Below, one piece after another: positions 10,566-20,176 of a DNA stretch of 64,000 nucleotides (within the stretch, counting starts at the first letter, position 1; each line of letters opens with the position of its first letter). The notes under the pieces were generated by a model. That model was not told the DNA's origin and did not search any database. It saw only the letters and a list, made by a program, of their open reading frames with translations. The stretch spans positions 6,943,001-7,007,000 of the forward strand of contig BRKX01000014.1 of assembly GCA_026008535.1 (NCBI GenBank), written 5' to 3'. The position numbers were made by a program, and so were the translations under genes. The DNA comes from Perilla frutescens. Its lineage: Eukaryota; Streptophyta; Magnoliopsida; Lamiales; Lamiaceae.

Positions 10566-10575
10566 TATATTCATA
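10566..10575. repeat. Target-site duplication of the Mutator-like element (left)
   Basis: TATATTCATA, repeated at 13675-13684. The same 10 bp occur once at the uninterrupted site in copy 2 (16047-16056) and copy 3 (27698-27707). Confidence 0.85.
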
Positions 10576-10765
10576 GAGATGGGATCATGTGAGAACCACA
10601 CTCCCCTGTGAGAACTGAGAACCAATCTCAGTCACAGATTGCTCTAATTTGGACGGCCAAGATCTGTCTCAATAATGAAAAAAATGCGGTGGCATATTTG
10701 TAATATTAGGACTTTTTAATGAAGCAAGGACATTTTTGTAATTTAGAAAACCTGTTATATTTGGA

Positions 10766-11044
10766 ATGAATCTCCTTCCATCTGCAATCCGTCTTCTTCC
10801 TCAACTCTCCCCATTTTTCTTCCTCGCAAAAAAAGGCATCAAGCAAAGATTTTTCTACATCTCGGTTCTCTGTTCATTATACAAGAAAAGAAGCAGCAGA
10901 AAGTACAGCATACCTATACCCCATCGTTTTCTTCTTTTATTTTCTCTCTTTCTCTCTCTAAAAAGCTTAATTTGTTGGTGGATGGTTGTTTCTCTCTCTG
11001 AATCTGAATGGGGACTGTTGGAGGGAGTCAGTTCTCAAAAATAG
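10766..11044 (+). pseudogene. Possible captured 5' leader and first exon of a host gene
   Basis: A CT-rich stretch (TCTTCTTCCTCAACTCTCC..., then TTTCTCTCTTTCTCTCTCT) resembles a plant gene leader. An ATG at 10982 opens MVVSLSESEWGLLEGVSSQK and stops at 11042-11044. It lies inside the Mutator-like element, upstream of the two apparent exons at 12958-13208 on the same strand. I do not recognise the product. Whether it belongs to the same gene as those exons cannot be shown here. Confidence 0.3.
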
Positions 11045-11369
11045 AGTACATGGGCTAACAATCTTTTGCGAGAAAATTAAATTGATTTGGGATTGAAGAA
11101 TCGTAAGTATTGTAATAGAAGGGCAGACAAATGTTTTCAATGAAGACTCTTAGCAGAGGTGATTATGAAGTTTAGGTGGTCTCTTTGTATACTGTTTAGC
11201 GGTTTTTTAGCAGATGATGGGCTAAAATGGAATTGAAGTTGGGGTGGAGGCACCAACCATGGCACTAGGTATAGTAGAGATTGGATAGCACGAGAGGAAG
11301 GGTGTTTTTGACTAGACGTGGATGCAGCGGTTAATGATCGAGGAGGAAAACTTGTTTGATGTAGGGTGT

Positions 11370-11526
11370 ACTTTAGCACTACTATGATCTATTTTAGCAC
11401 TGTTGTAAGCTATTTTAGCACTACTATGAACTGTTTTAACACTGCTATGTACTTTAGCACTACTGTGATATATTTTAGCACTGTTGTAATCTATTTTAGC
11501 ACCACTGTGAACTATTTTAGCACTTA
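11370..11526. repeat. Array of TTTAGCACT words (left array)
   Basis: About eight copies of TTTAGCAC(T/C), plus one TTTAACACT, spaced about 19-24 bp with variable TA/TG-rich spacers. The complementary word AGTGCTAAA is arrayed on the right side of the same element (12285-12830 and 13361-13455), giving a mirror arrangement. Confidence 0.8.
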
Positions 11527-11530
11527 TTAA

Positions 11531-12270
11531 CTAATATATCCATGTGCATTTTAATTGAATTGTATGTACGAAATCGAATAGAATGGAACTGAAATACAAA
11601 CGTACATTGATAAATCGACTCGAAGTTAATTGGATTTAATTTAAAAAGTTTTAAAGCAAACCAAACTAGTGTACGTAATTTTTGTATATATGATTCTAAT
11701 TTTTTTGGTGTCGTCTTTAATTGATATACCCTTTTTTTCTTTCTAATATATAGATCTGTGGAGTATTCATATATCTAGAAAAAATTGTGTTTTTTTTATT
11801 CTTTATGTGGTGAGAATTGAAGTAAACGAAACATATTGTAACAAACTTAATTCTAGAGAGAGAATGTATTTTAGTCATGTTTACTTGACTCCAGTCAAGT
11901 CTAGTTCAACTGCTTCATCTAATGGCGCCCTGGTTAGCTGCTTTAGCGCTTTACACATTGTTCTTCATAATTACACTACTTATTTCCTCAAGATTTTAAA
12001 ATCGTCTTTGCCTCTATATTTCTAAATTTATATTCAGTTTAAATTGACTTCTCAAAATGGGTTATTTATATTGAAGCAATTATTAACCTTTAATTCCGTG
12101 CAGAAAAAAACAGCAATATTAGATATATCTAAGATGTCCATTGATTTCTTATTGCCAAAGTCGGTTTTTTATTTTAAGAAGCTACAAGAGTTGGAATTTT
12201 AGAAGTACGTACTTTGTTTAAATGCGTGTAATTAGCATATACTATAATATAATCATGAGGCAGTGAGTTA
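11531..12270. other. Interior of the Mutator-like element, no gene assigned
   Basis: AT-rich. A frame at 11807-12025 includes a short region with more balanced composition (about 11870-11960), possibly another captured exon, but no splice sites or recognisable protein support it. Confidence 0.35.
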
Positions 12271-12284
12271 AGCTAAGTGTAACA

Positions 12285-12830
12285 ACAGTGCTAAATAAGG
12301 AAACGTAAGTGCTAAAGTAGAAACTACAAGTGCTAAAATACTTTATAAAATACTAAAACATCATAATTCAAATACCAATGCTGAAAAAGGAATGACAAGT
12401 GCTAAAACCTCAATTACCAGTGCTAAATATTGCATAAAACTGCTGAAAACTCAGAATAGTGAATCTAAATATTAACTAGACAAACCTGGTAGTCTTATAT
12501 GATAGTAGCAGTGCTAAAAAATGATTTGTAAGTGCTAAAAGTCAAAATGTCAGTGTTAAAACTTCAGAATTCAAATACTAGTGCTAAAAAAGGAATGTCA
12601 TAGCTGATATTTCATTTTTTGCATTGCTAATAAGGGTTTTAATATTTCTAGCATGTGTCTAACAACAGTGCTAAACAAGGAAACATACGTGCTAAAGTAG
12701 AAACTACAAGTGCTAAAATACTTTATAAAAGTGCTAAAATATCAGAATTCAAATACCAGTGCTAAAAAAGGAATGACAAGTGCTAAAACCTCAATTACCA
12801 GTGCTAAATGTCACATAAAACTGCTGGAAA
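12285..12830. repeat. Array of AGTGCTAAA words (right array) with a ~200-bp duplication
   Basis: About fifteen exact or near-exact GTGCTAAA words. A ~200-bp block beginning AACAACAGTGCTAAA and ending in TCTAAATATTAACTAGACA occurs twice, at about 12281-12484 and 12660-12864, with small differences. A third small cluster of five words is at 13361-13455. Confidence 0.8.
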
Positions 12831-12957
12831 CTCAGAATTGTGAATCTAAATATTAACTAGACATGATTACAGAATTGTATGTTATATGTTTAATTTTTCT
12901 TCAACTTTTTTCAAGATTCGTTTATATTAATTATTAATTCCCCTGTTGTTGTTTCAG

Positions 12958-13017
12958 TTGAGCTACCAAGTAAACCAATTGCTAATGTAAAACCAACTAG
13001 AAATTATCAAGGCCAAG
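12958..13017 (+). pseudogene. Captured exon 1 of an unidentified host gene
   Basis: A 60-bp segment preceded by a polypyrimidine tract and TTTCAG and followed by GTAGGTACC, i.e. good plant splice sites. One frame is open throughout (ELPSKPIANVKPTRNYQGQ). It joins in frame with the next exon across a 75-bp intron. The gene family is not recognised. It lies within the Mutator-like element, hence a transduplicated fragment. Confidence 0.55.
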
Positions 13018-13092
13018 GTAGGTACCTAGAGTATCATTCTGTTAATTAAACAGAGCATGGTTCAAGAAATTAAATTCATGTTGCTTTTGCAG

Positions 13093-13208
13093 GAGCTTCG
13101 TTGAGCATGATTTCTGTTGATCAGAAGGTGACAACGTCGTGGATTGATGAGAGAAGGACTTTCTACAGATACTCAGAGATAGTTACAAACAAATATTCAA
13201 AGAGGATG
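13093..13208 (+). pseudogene. Captured exon 2 of the same unidentified host gene
   Basis: A 116-bp segment between TTGCTTTTGCAG and GTAAGAAATG. The frame inherited from the preceding exon stays open for all 38 further codons (for example KVTTSWIDERRTFYRYSEI). Two successive exons with matching phase and consensus splice sites are unlikely by chance. No further exon was identified before the right TIR, so the fragment is truncated. The function of the parent gene is unknown to me. Confidence 0.55.
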
Positions 13209-13684
13209 GTAAGAAATGATCAAGAGCATTAGCTCGATCGACCACGATCCTCTCACAATCGTTCATATATATGCAAATCTAATCCATAATAGCTTGCATA
13301 AATTAAAATAACAAAATCTGTTGCATAAATTAAAATAACAAAATCTGCTGGAATAAAAGTCATGCTAAAATAAGTCATGACAATGCTAAAAAAGACAATG
13401 ACAGTGCTAAAATAAGTCATGACAGTGCTAAAATAGGAAATGACAGTGCTAAAACCCTAAATTGAAAAATATACGCGTGAATCACATATGCATTGAATTT
13501 TTTGATTTTACCCTCACCGAGTTTCAGGGGCAGCGAAGTTCAGAATTATTACAATTATGTCACCGCGTTTTTTTAATTTTTGAACAGATCTTGGCCGTCC
13601 AAATAGGCGAGATCTATGGTTGAGATTGGTTCTCGGTTCTCACATGGGGTATGGTTCCTTCTGGAACCCAACCCTATATTCATA

Positions 13685-14459
13685 TATATTATATTATACA
13701 TTATACATATCATTAGTAGATTAATAGATATCATTAGATAATATTCCGGGGAATATCTTATTAATGTGGAGATTATTATACAACATTCACATTGAGATAT
13801 TGCAGATTTTATAAATGAATTAAAAAAATTCGTTTCACGAAGTGCGTGTATTATCAGTAGAATTTTTAAGGGAAATATTTAATTAGATTAGGTTCATTAT
13901 ATGTGATTTATACATCCTCAATCCAATATTAGGTCCTAGATACTATTCTCATTTAATATTTCAAATATTAATTCTTAATATAAATAGATATGGTGTGTGT
14001 GTGTATATAATCAAATTTATCCATATATAATATAAATATATACACAAATTCCTAATATTAATATTAATATTAATATTATTAATAATATTAATATTAATAT
14101 TAATATTTCACGGCTGAGAGTTGTTCATCCCTAATATTAATATTCATATATTAATTCCTAATATATATAGATATGGTGTCTATGTATATATATAATGAAA
14201 TTTATCTATCACTAATATTATATGTACGTAATCTATAAATTAAGAGAAAATATTAGCTTCTCAATTAGTATAAATAGATATGGTGTCTATGTATATATAT
14301 ATTGAAAGTTATCTATCCTAATATCTATCACGAAATTATACGTACGTAATATATATATTAAGAGAAAATATTAACTACTCAATTAGGAATAGTGATTTGG
14401 GCGGAAAAAATTATTACTTCTATTTCCGATAACTATCTTACTTTTAGATAATATATAGA
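13685..14459. other. AT-rich 5' part of Helitron copy 1
   Basis: Non-coding. It contains an (ATTAAT)n-type tract near 14057-14107 and an imperfect ~110-bp direct duplication (about 14165-14272 and 14273-14386; both contain GATATGGTGTCTATGTATATA and AAGAGAAAATATTA). The equivalent regions are 16057-16807 and 27708-28450. Confidence 0.6.
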
Positions 14460-15050
14460 TTTAACATGTATGTTATTCAATATTCTCAAATTTTTGTAAA
14501 ATAAATTCAATTGTCCTCCAATTCAACTGATAATTTGCTCATATATATCTTCGAGCCTGCTGTGACTCGACCATTAATGTTTGAAAAAGGATGTGAAAGT
14601 GGCTGAATTTCACACTCTCATCAATGGAAAAAAATTAGGGACTATAAAATTCGACCGCACCGACATTTTTTTTCGAAAATTTGATGGGTTTGAAGAGACT
14701 AGTAACTTGATGGTTGGATTGGAGGTCAATTTATTTTACAAAAATTTAGAGAGGTTGAATAACACTCAAATTAAAAAGTACGTTTTAATTGCTTACTTTT
14801 AAAGTTATAAAGTTAACCCTTAAGTAAATTAATAAAATTAAGTTTCTAAATAATTAGAATTAAATATTATTGGATGTAAACATGAAAGTTTTAAATACAA
14901 GAGGGTGAAAAGAATTATCACAATTAACTTATTTGTTGATGTTTACGTGAAAAGAAATATGTGGGGCGGCGTGAGGTTAGTTTTTTTTTTAGTCACACAC
15001 GTTATCTGTGGTATCGAAAATATTCAAACTTATGATCTTTGATCTCTAAA
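14460..15050. repeat. 591-bp flank unit, second copy
   Basis: Nearly identical to 8979-9569. It starts TTTAACATGTATG directly after the Helitron copy 1 end and ends CTCTAAA directly before the CTAA end of copy 2. It includes a 5'-truncated copy of the MITE-like element (to about 14823). Confidence 0.85.
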
Positions 15051-16807
15051 TTAGTATTGTACCCGTGCGATGTACGAAGAGTGGGGTACACATTTAAAAT
15101 TTTATTAAAATATGATCACAATAAAAAAAATATTGCTTCAATTATCGTACTGAAACAAAACTCATGCATAGTGTAAAATATAAATCATGAATTGAAGTAT
15201 AATTTACATCTTCAATATAAATCATGAATTGGTACGTAGGATATCCATTACATTGTATTTCTCGGGGTTCAGAGTGCTTTTCAACTTTTCCAATAATGTC
15301 TGTTATAATAAAAAAATTATATATATTAGTAAAACAAAAACATATAAACAATATAAACTGAAATTTTAATATTAAGTGTAGTTAATACCAAAAAGCAAAC
15401 CCTCATCAAATGGACCAACTCTTGTAAAGATGTGAAATCTCAAAATTGGAACATGTAGTGTGGAAAACCTTCATCCACGATGGGGATAACTTTCGTATAG
15501 GAAGAAGAGATGAATTTGAACAAATGTTGGGTTGTTCTATATTTCATCCTATTATCTTGTATATCGAAAAATTGAAAAGCGTATAAACCGCCTTCCACAA
15601 ATTCAATATTAAACTGCTCGAGGTCTGACTTCCTCATGGTACCGTGTATATGGTCACCGATACGATCATGGAGAATTATCTCGAGAGTTGGTTTAGCATG
15701 CGATCTTCCATACGGTGGTTGTTCGTACATACGAACAACCCTAAGTTTCAATATCAATTCATATATGGAATGGCCGGTTTCCCTAACCCTCTCAACTAAA
15801 CTGAAAAATGGAGACATGAAGTTATGATTTGGAATGAATTAATTTCTTGTAAAATGCAATAGAGCATTTGATTTGTATGCGTAGCATACGGATCTATTTA
15901 TTAAATCGTACGACGAAAAATATTTATGGTATGAATTGAATTTTTTGATGAATTGGATTTGTTCTATTATATATGGTTTATATATGTACACAAATCTCTA
16001 AAATATATGTGATAATATATCTTTAACGTGTGAAAATTAATGAGAATATATTCATATATATTATATTATACATTATACATATCATTAGTAGATTAATAGA
16101 TATCATTAGATAATATTCCGGGGAATATCTTATTAATGTGGAGATTATTATACAACATTCACATTGAGATATTGCAGATTTTATAAATGAATTAAAAAAA
16201 TTCATTTCACGAAGTGCGTGTATTATCAGTATAATTTTTAAGGGAAATATTTAATTAGATTAGGTTCATTATATGTGATTTATACATCCTCAATCCAATA
16301 TTAGGTCCTAGATACTATTCTCATTTAATATTTCAAATATTAATTCTTAATATAAATAGATATGGTGTGTGTGTGTGTGTATATAATCAAAATTATCCAT
16401 ATATAATATAAATATATACACAAATTCCTAATATTAATATTAATATTAATATTTCATGGATGAGAGTTGTTCATCCCTAATATTAATATTCATATATTAA
16501 TTCCTAATATATATAGATATGGTGTCTATGTATATATATAATGAAATTTATCTATCACTAATATTATATGTACGTAATCTATAAATTAAGAGAAAATATT
16601 AGCTTCTCAATTAGTATAAATAGATATGGTGTCTATGTATATATATATATTGAAAGTTATCTATCCTAATATCTATCACGAAATTATACGTACGTAATAT
16701 ATATATTAAGAGAAAATATTAACTACTCAATTAGAAATAGTGATTTGGGCGGAAAAAATTATTATTTCTATTTCCGATAACTATCTTACTTTTAGATAAT
16801 ATATAGA
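15051..16807 (-). mobile_element. Helitron copy 2 (uninterrupted)
   Basis: The only uninterrupted copy, 1757 bp. On the minus strand it starts TCTATATATTATC (16807) and ends ACTAA (15051) with the same terminal hairpin. It serves as the empty-site reference for the Mutator-like insertion (single TATATTCATA at 16047-16056) and for gypsy element A (GGGGTACACATTT at about 15083-15095). Confidence 0.75.
15142..15817 (-). pseudogene. DUF223 / RPA-like OB-fold gene in Helitron copy 2
   Basis: Same structure as in copy 1: ATG at 15817, 125 codons to a TGA at 15440-15442, then the unused continuation and a second-exon-like block (DIIGKVEKHSEPREIQ). Differs from copy 1 by a Thr-to-Arg change near residue 12 (VRETGHS instead of VTETGHS). 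It shares the same premature TGA. Confidence 0.7.
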
Positions 16808-17398
16808 TTTAACATGTATATTATTCAATATTCTCAAATTTTTGTAAAATAAATTCAATTGTCCTCCAATTCAACCGATAATTTGCTCATATATATCTTC
16901 GAGCCTGCTGTGACTCGACCATTAATGTTTGAAAAAGGATGTGAAAGTGGCTGAATTTCACACTCTCATCAATGGAAAAAAATTAGGGACTATAAAATTC
17001 GACCGCACCGACATTTTTTTTCGAAAATTTGATGGGTTTGAATAGACTAGTAACTTGATGGTTGGATTGGAGGTCAATTTATTTTACAAAAATTTAGAGA
17101 TGTTGAATAACACTCAAATTAAAAAGTACGTTTTAATTGTTTACTTTTAAAGTTACAAAGTTAACCCTTAAGTAAATTAATAAAATTAAGTTTCTAAATA
17201 ATTAGAATTAAATATTATTGGATGTAAACATGAAAGTTTTAAATACAAGAGGGTGAAAAGAATTATCACAATTAACTTATTTGTTGATGTTTACGTGAAA
17301 AGAAATATGTGGGGCGGCGTGAGGTTAGTTTTTTTTTTAGTCACACATGTTATTTGTGGTATCGAAAATATTCAAATTTATGATCTTTGATCTCTAAA
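16808..17398. repeat. 591-bp flank unit, third copy
   Basis: Same length and boundaries relative to the Helitrons as the second copy. The frame inside its MITE portion is broken by a stop in this copy, which argues against that frame being a gene. Confidence 0.85.
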
Positions 17399-17437
17399 TT
17401 AGTATTGTACCCGTGCGATGTACGAAGAGTGGGGTAC

Positions 17438-18195
17438 TGTAACACCCTGGAAAAATATATTATTATTTTATAGTTAGAAATTTCATGAAATTAGACCCAA
17501 CTTTTTTTTTGGCTAGTTAATTATGGGCTTAGAGGTACAATAAGACTAAGAAAAGTCTCGACCTTAGTTGAGCCTCTAAGTTAAAATTAGAATTTATAGT
17601 ATAAAAGTAGACGTTATTGGGATCGTTTTGACATCAAGATCATTTAAATCGGACTTCATTTGAGTTTCCGATAAAATTTAATTCATGTAATAATTTAAGC
17701 CAAATTTTATTCTACCATGACCACTATTATAAATTCAAGCCCAAGTAATAAATTCATTTTCAGCCCAATTTAAGCTCATATTCGGTCCATTAGATCAAGC
17801 CCATTCTATTAATCAAATTTTGATATATGATTATTTATTTGTAGGACTAGTGATTTGGATAAATATTCCAAGCTCTTACCAATCAATTGTTTCAATTTGA
17901 AAATAATTTTGTAGAGATTAGTGTACTAAGGTACACGTGTGAATGTGTGTAAATGTGAGATTATTTAAGTGAGAAGAAAAGGAATAATAACAATAATAAT
18001 AATAAAAATAATGCTAATAAATAAATCAAGACCAATTAACCTATTTTTCGGACCAACTAAAGCCTATCACTAACCATTTTATTAAAAAGTATATATCTAA
18101 CTAAAACCTATCATCTAAGAAAAGTAATAGTCAGCTTACACTTGGAATCATTTTGTAATGTAAGTGTACTCATGTACACGTGTAACTTTCTAAAT

Positions 18196-18232
<37 letters not shown>

Positions 18233-19655
18233 GTTGATTGGGAACCAAGTTAATAAAAAAGGAATTCAGAAATAAAAAAAAAACGGAAGGAAAGAGAAGA
18301 AGAATCAGAAGCAAAAAGAAGAAGAAGGGGGAATTATAAAACAAAAGAGAGAGGAAGGAGAAGAGGTGAGTTTTATCACCAATAAACTGGTCGTTCAAAT
18401 TTTATAATACTTTTATGTTATCCTAAATTTCTTGTTTAAATTTTATCTTCGTCATTTTCACATCTATATATTTTTCCTTAATATCAGTTTAATTTCATGA
18501 AAATTAAATTAAGATTGTCATAAAATACAATTAAGTTATATAATTTCTAAATGTTATATTTTACCCCAAAAGAAATTCTAAATATTAAAATTCACTCCTA
18601 TGTGTTAAATCGAGCTTTTTAGTTATTGAATTCAATTCCAACTGATCCCAAGACATAGGAAATACCTACTTAAGTTATGTATGACCTAAGTTATTAGCTT
18701 ATGGACCTATTTGAGGATTCTAAATTAGAAATTTAAATTTTGTAGGTCGAGACGACGAAAGAGCATAGTAGCATTTCACGTATAAATTGCACTACACTTT
18801 GAGATCATCCAGGTGGGTTTTTCTATAACTCACATTTATATTTTTAAATTCGTCCATGAAAAGCATGTTAAATGTTTTAATAGCATTGTTTACGTAATGA
18901 TTGGATGTTATGAGACTTCATGCACAGAGGAATTCCGACTTACAAGCATAGACGGTTTACTTTGTGACTAAATGTCTAGATAAGTAACCGTAAAGTATTC
19001 ATTTGATCACATAGGGTCTCTCATCCAATGAAGAAGAGTAAACTATGTTATAAAGTATGTTTATGATTGATTTTAAAGCATGAAAGTATATCTTGGATGA
19101 ATAGTAATGCCCACTGAGTATTTTCTGGCACTCTACCCAAATATTTTCAAATGTTTTCAGGTCCTGGAGATCGAGCTGGTTGATGACGTGTTGCTGGATT
19201 GGGTTTTGATGGTTAACCCTTATGTGGTTTTTGCTTAAAACCATTTTTAAACTTATGTTTGTATATTAAATATTAAATGCTTTCGTTGATACTCTGCAAA
19301 ACCTTTAAGTTTGAAAGTCGTTGACCCCCGTGGTCAATTTTGACTGTATATACAAATATTTTGAATGTATATAAGGGTTGATCGTGGTGCTTTTAAATGT
19401 GTGGCCTGTTTGGCTATATATATTTCTTGTTAAAAGGTCACTTGGTTATGTGTGAGCTTGTGATTTCGAAAAGTCTTGTTGAAGGTTGACTTTGAAAGCA
19501 CCTGAGTGTGTGGTTCAAATATTTTTAAGTTGAGATGCTGCCCGTTTACAAATTATTTGTAAAGTTAATCTAATTTCTTGAAAAATATTTATCACGTAAG
19601 CATGTACGTACGTCTTTTGGTGACGTTTTGGTCCTAGTGGGACTGGGGCGTTACA
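17438..19655 (+). repeat. Element A 5' LTR (2218 bp)
   Basis: Begins TGTAACACCC and ends GGGGCGTTACA, followed by the PBS. It contains a 29-bp AT tract (18199-18227) that is only ~14 bp in the 3' LTR. Confidence 0.92.
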
Positions 19656-19657
19656 GG

Positions 19658-19669
19658 TGGTATCAGAGC
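19658..19669 (+). other. Element A primer-binding site
   Basis: TGGTATCAGAGC, the exact complement expected for the 3' end of plant initiator tRNA-Met, two bases after the LTR. Confidence 0.92.
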
Positions 19670-20176
19670 CAGGTCTATGTGATTGTAGGCCTGTGATGTT
19701 TTCGAAATTGAAATGTTTTGAGTACTGTGTTATTGAAATGGTTAACCATAACCCAGCAGCTATCGTCTTAGCCGAGCTTATTCCGGGAAGGTACTAAAGT
19801 TCATGTTTTGAATCTCTTTAGTGCTCTTATGAAAAGTATATATATATGATTGTATGCATGATATACAAATGCAAGTGATCTCAATGTGTGATTTAAAGCA
19901 TTGTGAAAGTTATGTTTTACAAAGCATTGTTATCAGTGTTTTCATGTCAAATCCATTTGATGCATAAACATCATATGAGCTAGTTTTAGATCAAAACTTA
20001 GCTGGGATTTGAACATAGATGCATTGAACATAAGTATCTAGTTTGACTTTAGAGCTTCTTTAGCTCACTGGAATTTTATAATGTATATGAATCTAAGTGC
20101 GTTGTATCATTGCCTTAGAATCTTATAAGTGTATTTGTCAATCAAAAGAATCTGATGTATGAAATACTTGTATAGG
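19670..20176 (+). other. Element A untranslated leader
   Basis: About 500 bp between PBS and the gag start. No coding frame of note. Confidence 0.7.

Larger units (their letters stand above)
10576..13674. mobile_element. Mutator-like element carrying gene fragments (Pack-MULE-like)
   Basis: It has long terminal inverted repeats of roughly 90 bp: ATGTGAGAAC...GAGAACCAATCTCA...TTTGGACGGCCAAGATCTGT at the left (10576-10665), complemented at 13586-13674. A 10-bp target duplication flanks it, and the other two array copies show the empty site. Long TIRs and a 9-11 bp duplication point to the Mutator superfamily. No transposase is encoded. The interior holds a 5'-UTR-like pyrimidine-rich segment, two apparent exons of a host gene, and two oppositely oriented arrays of a 9-bp word. 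Total length 3099 bp. Confidence 0.8.
9570..14459 (-). mobile_element. Helitron copy 1 (contains a Mutator-like insertion)
   Basis: Read on the minus strand it starts TCTATATATTATC after an A (14459) and ends ACTAA before a T (9570), matching the Helitron rule of TC start, CTRR end and A/T insertion site. A hairpin TGTACCC...GGGTACA lies just before the end. It carries a broken DUF223/RPA-like gene on the same strand and lacks a Rep/helicase, so it is non-autonomous. The segment near 14040-14110 has a longer ATTAAT tract than in the other copies. Removing the insertion at 10576-13674 and one 10-bp duplication leaves about 1.78 kb. Confidence 0.7.

Noticed and set aside
11370..13455. Repeat words as a CRISPR-like or satellite array
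   Set aside because: Only 8-9 bases are conserved, spacing is irregular, orientation changes, and the genome is eukaryotic.
18111..18398. 95-codon minus-strand frame rich in Phe/Leu
   Set aside because: Lies in a purine-rich and AT-repeat part of the element A LTR; it is not kept in the 3' LTR.
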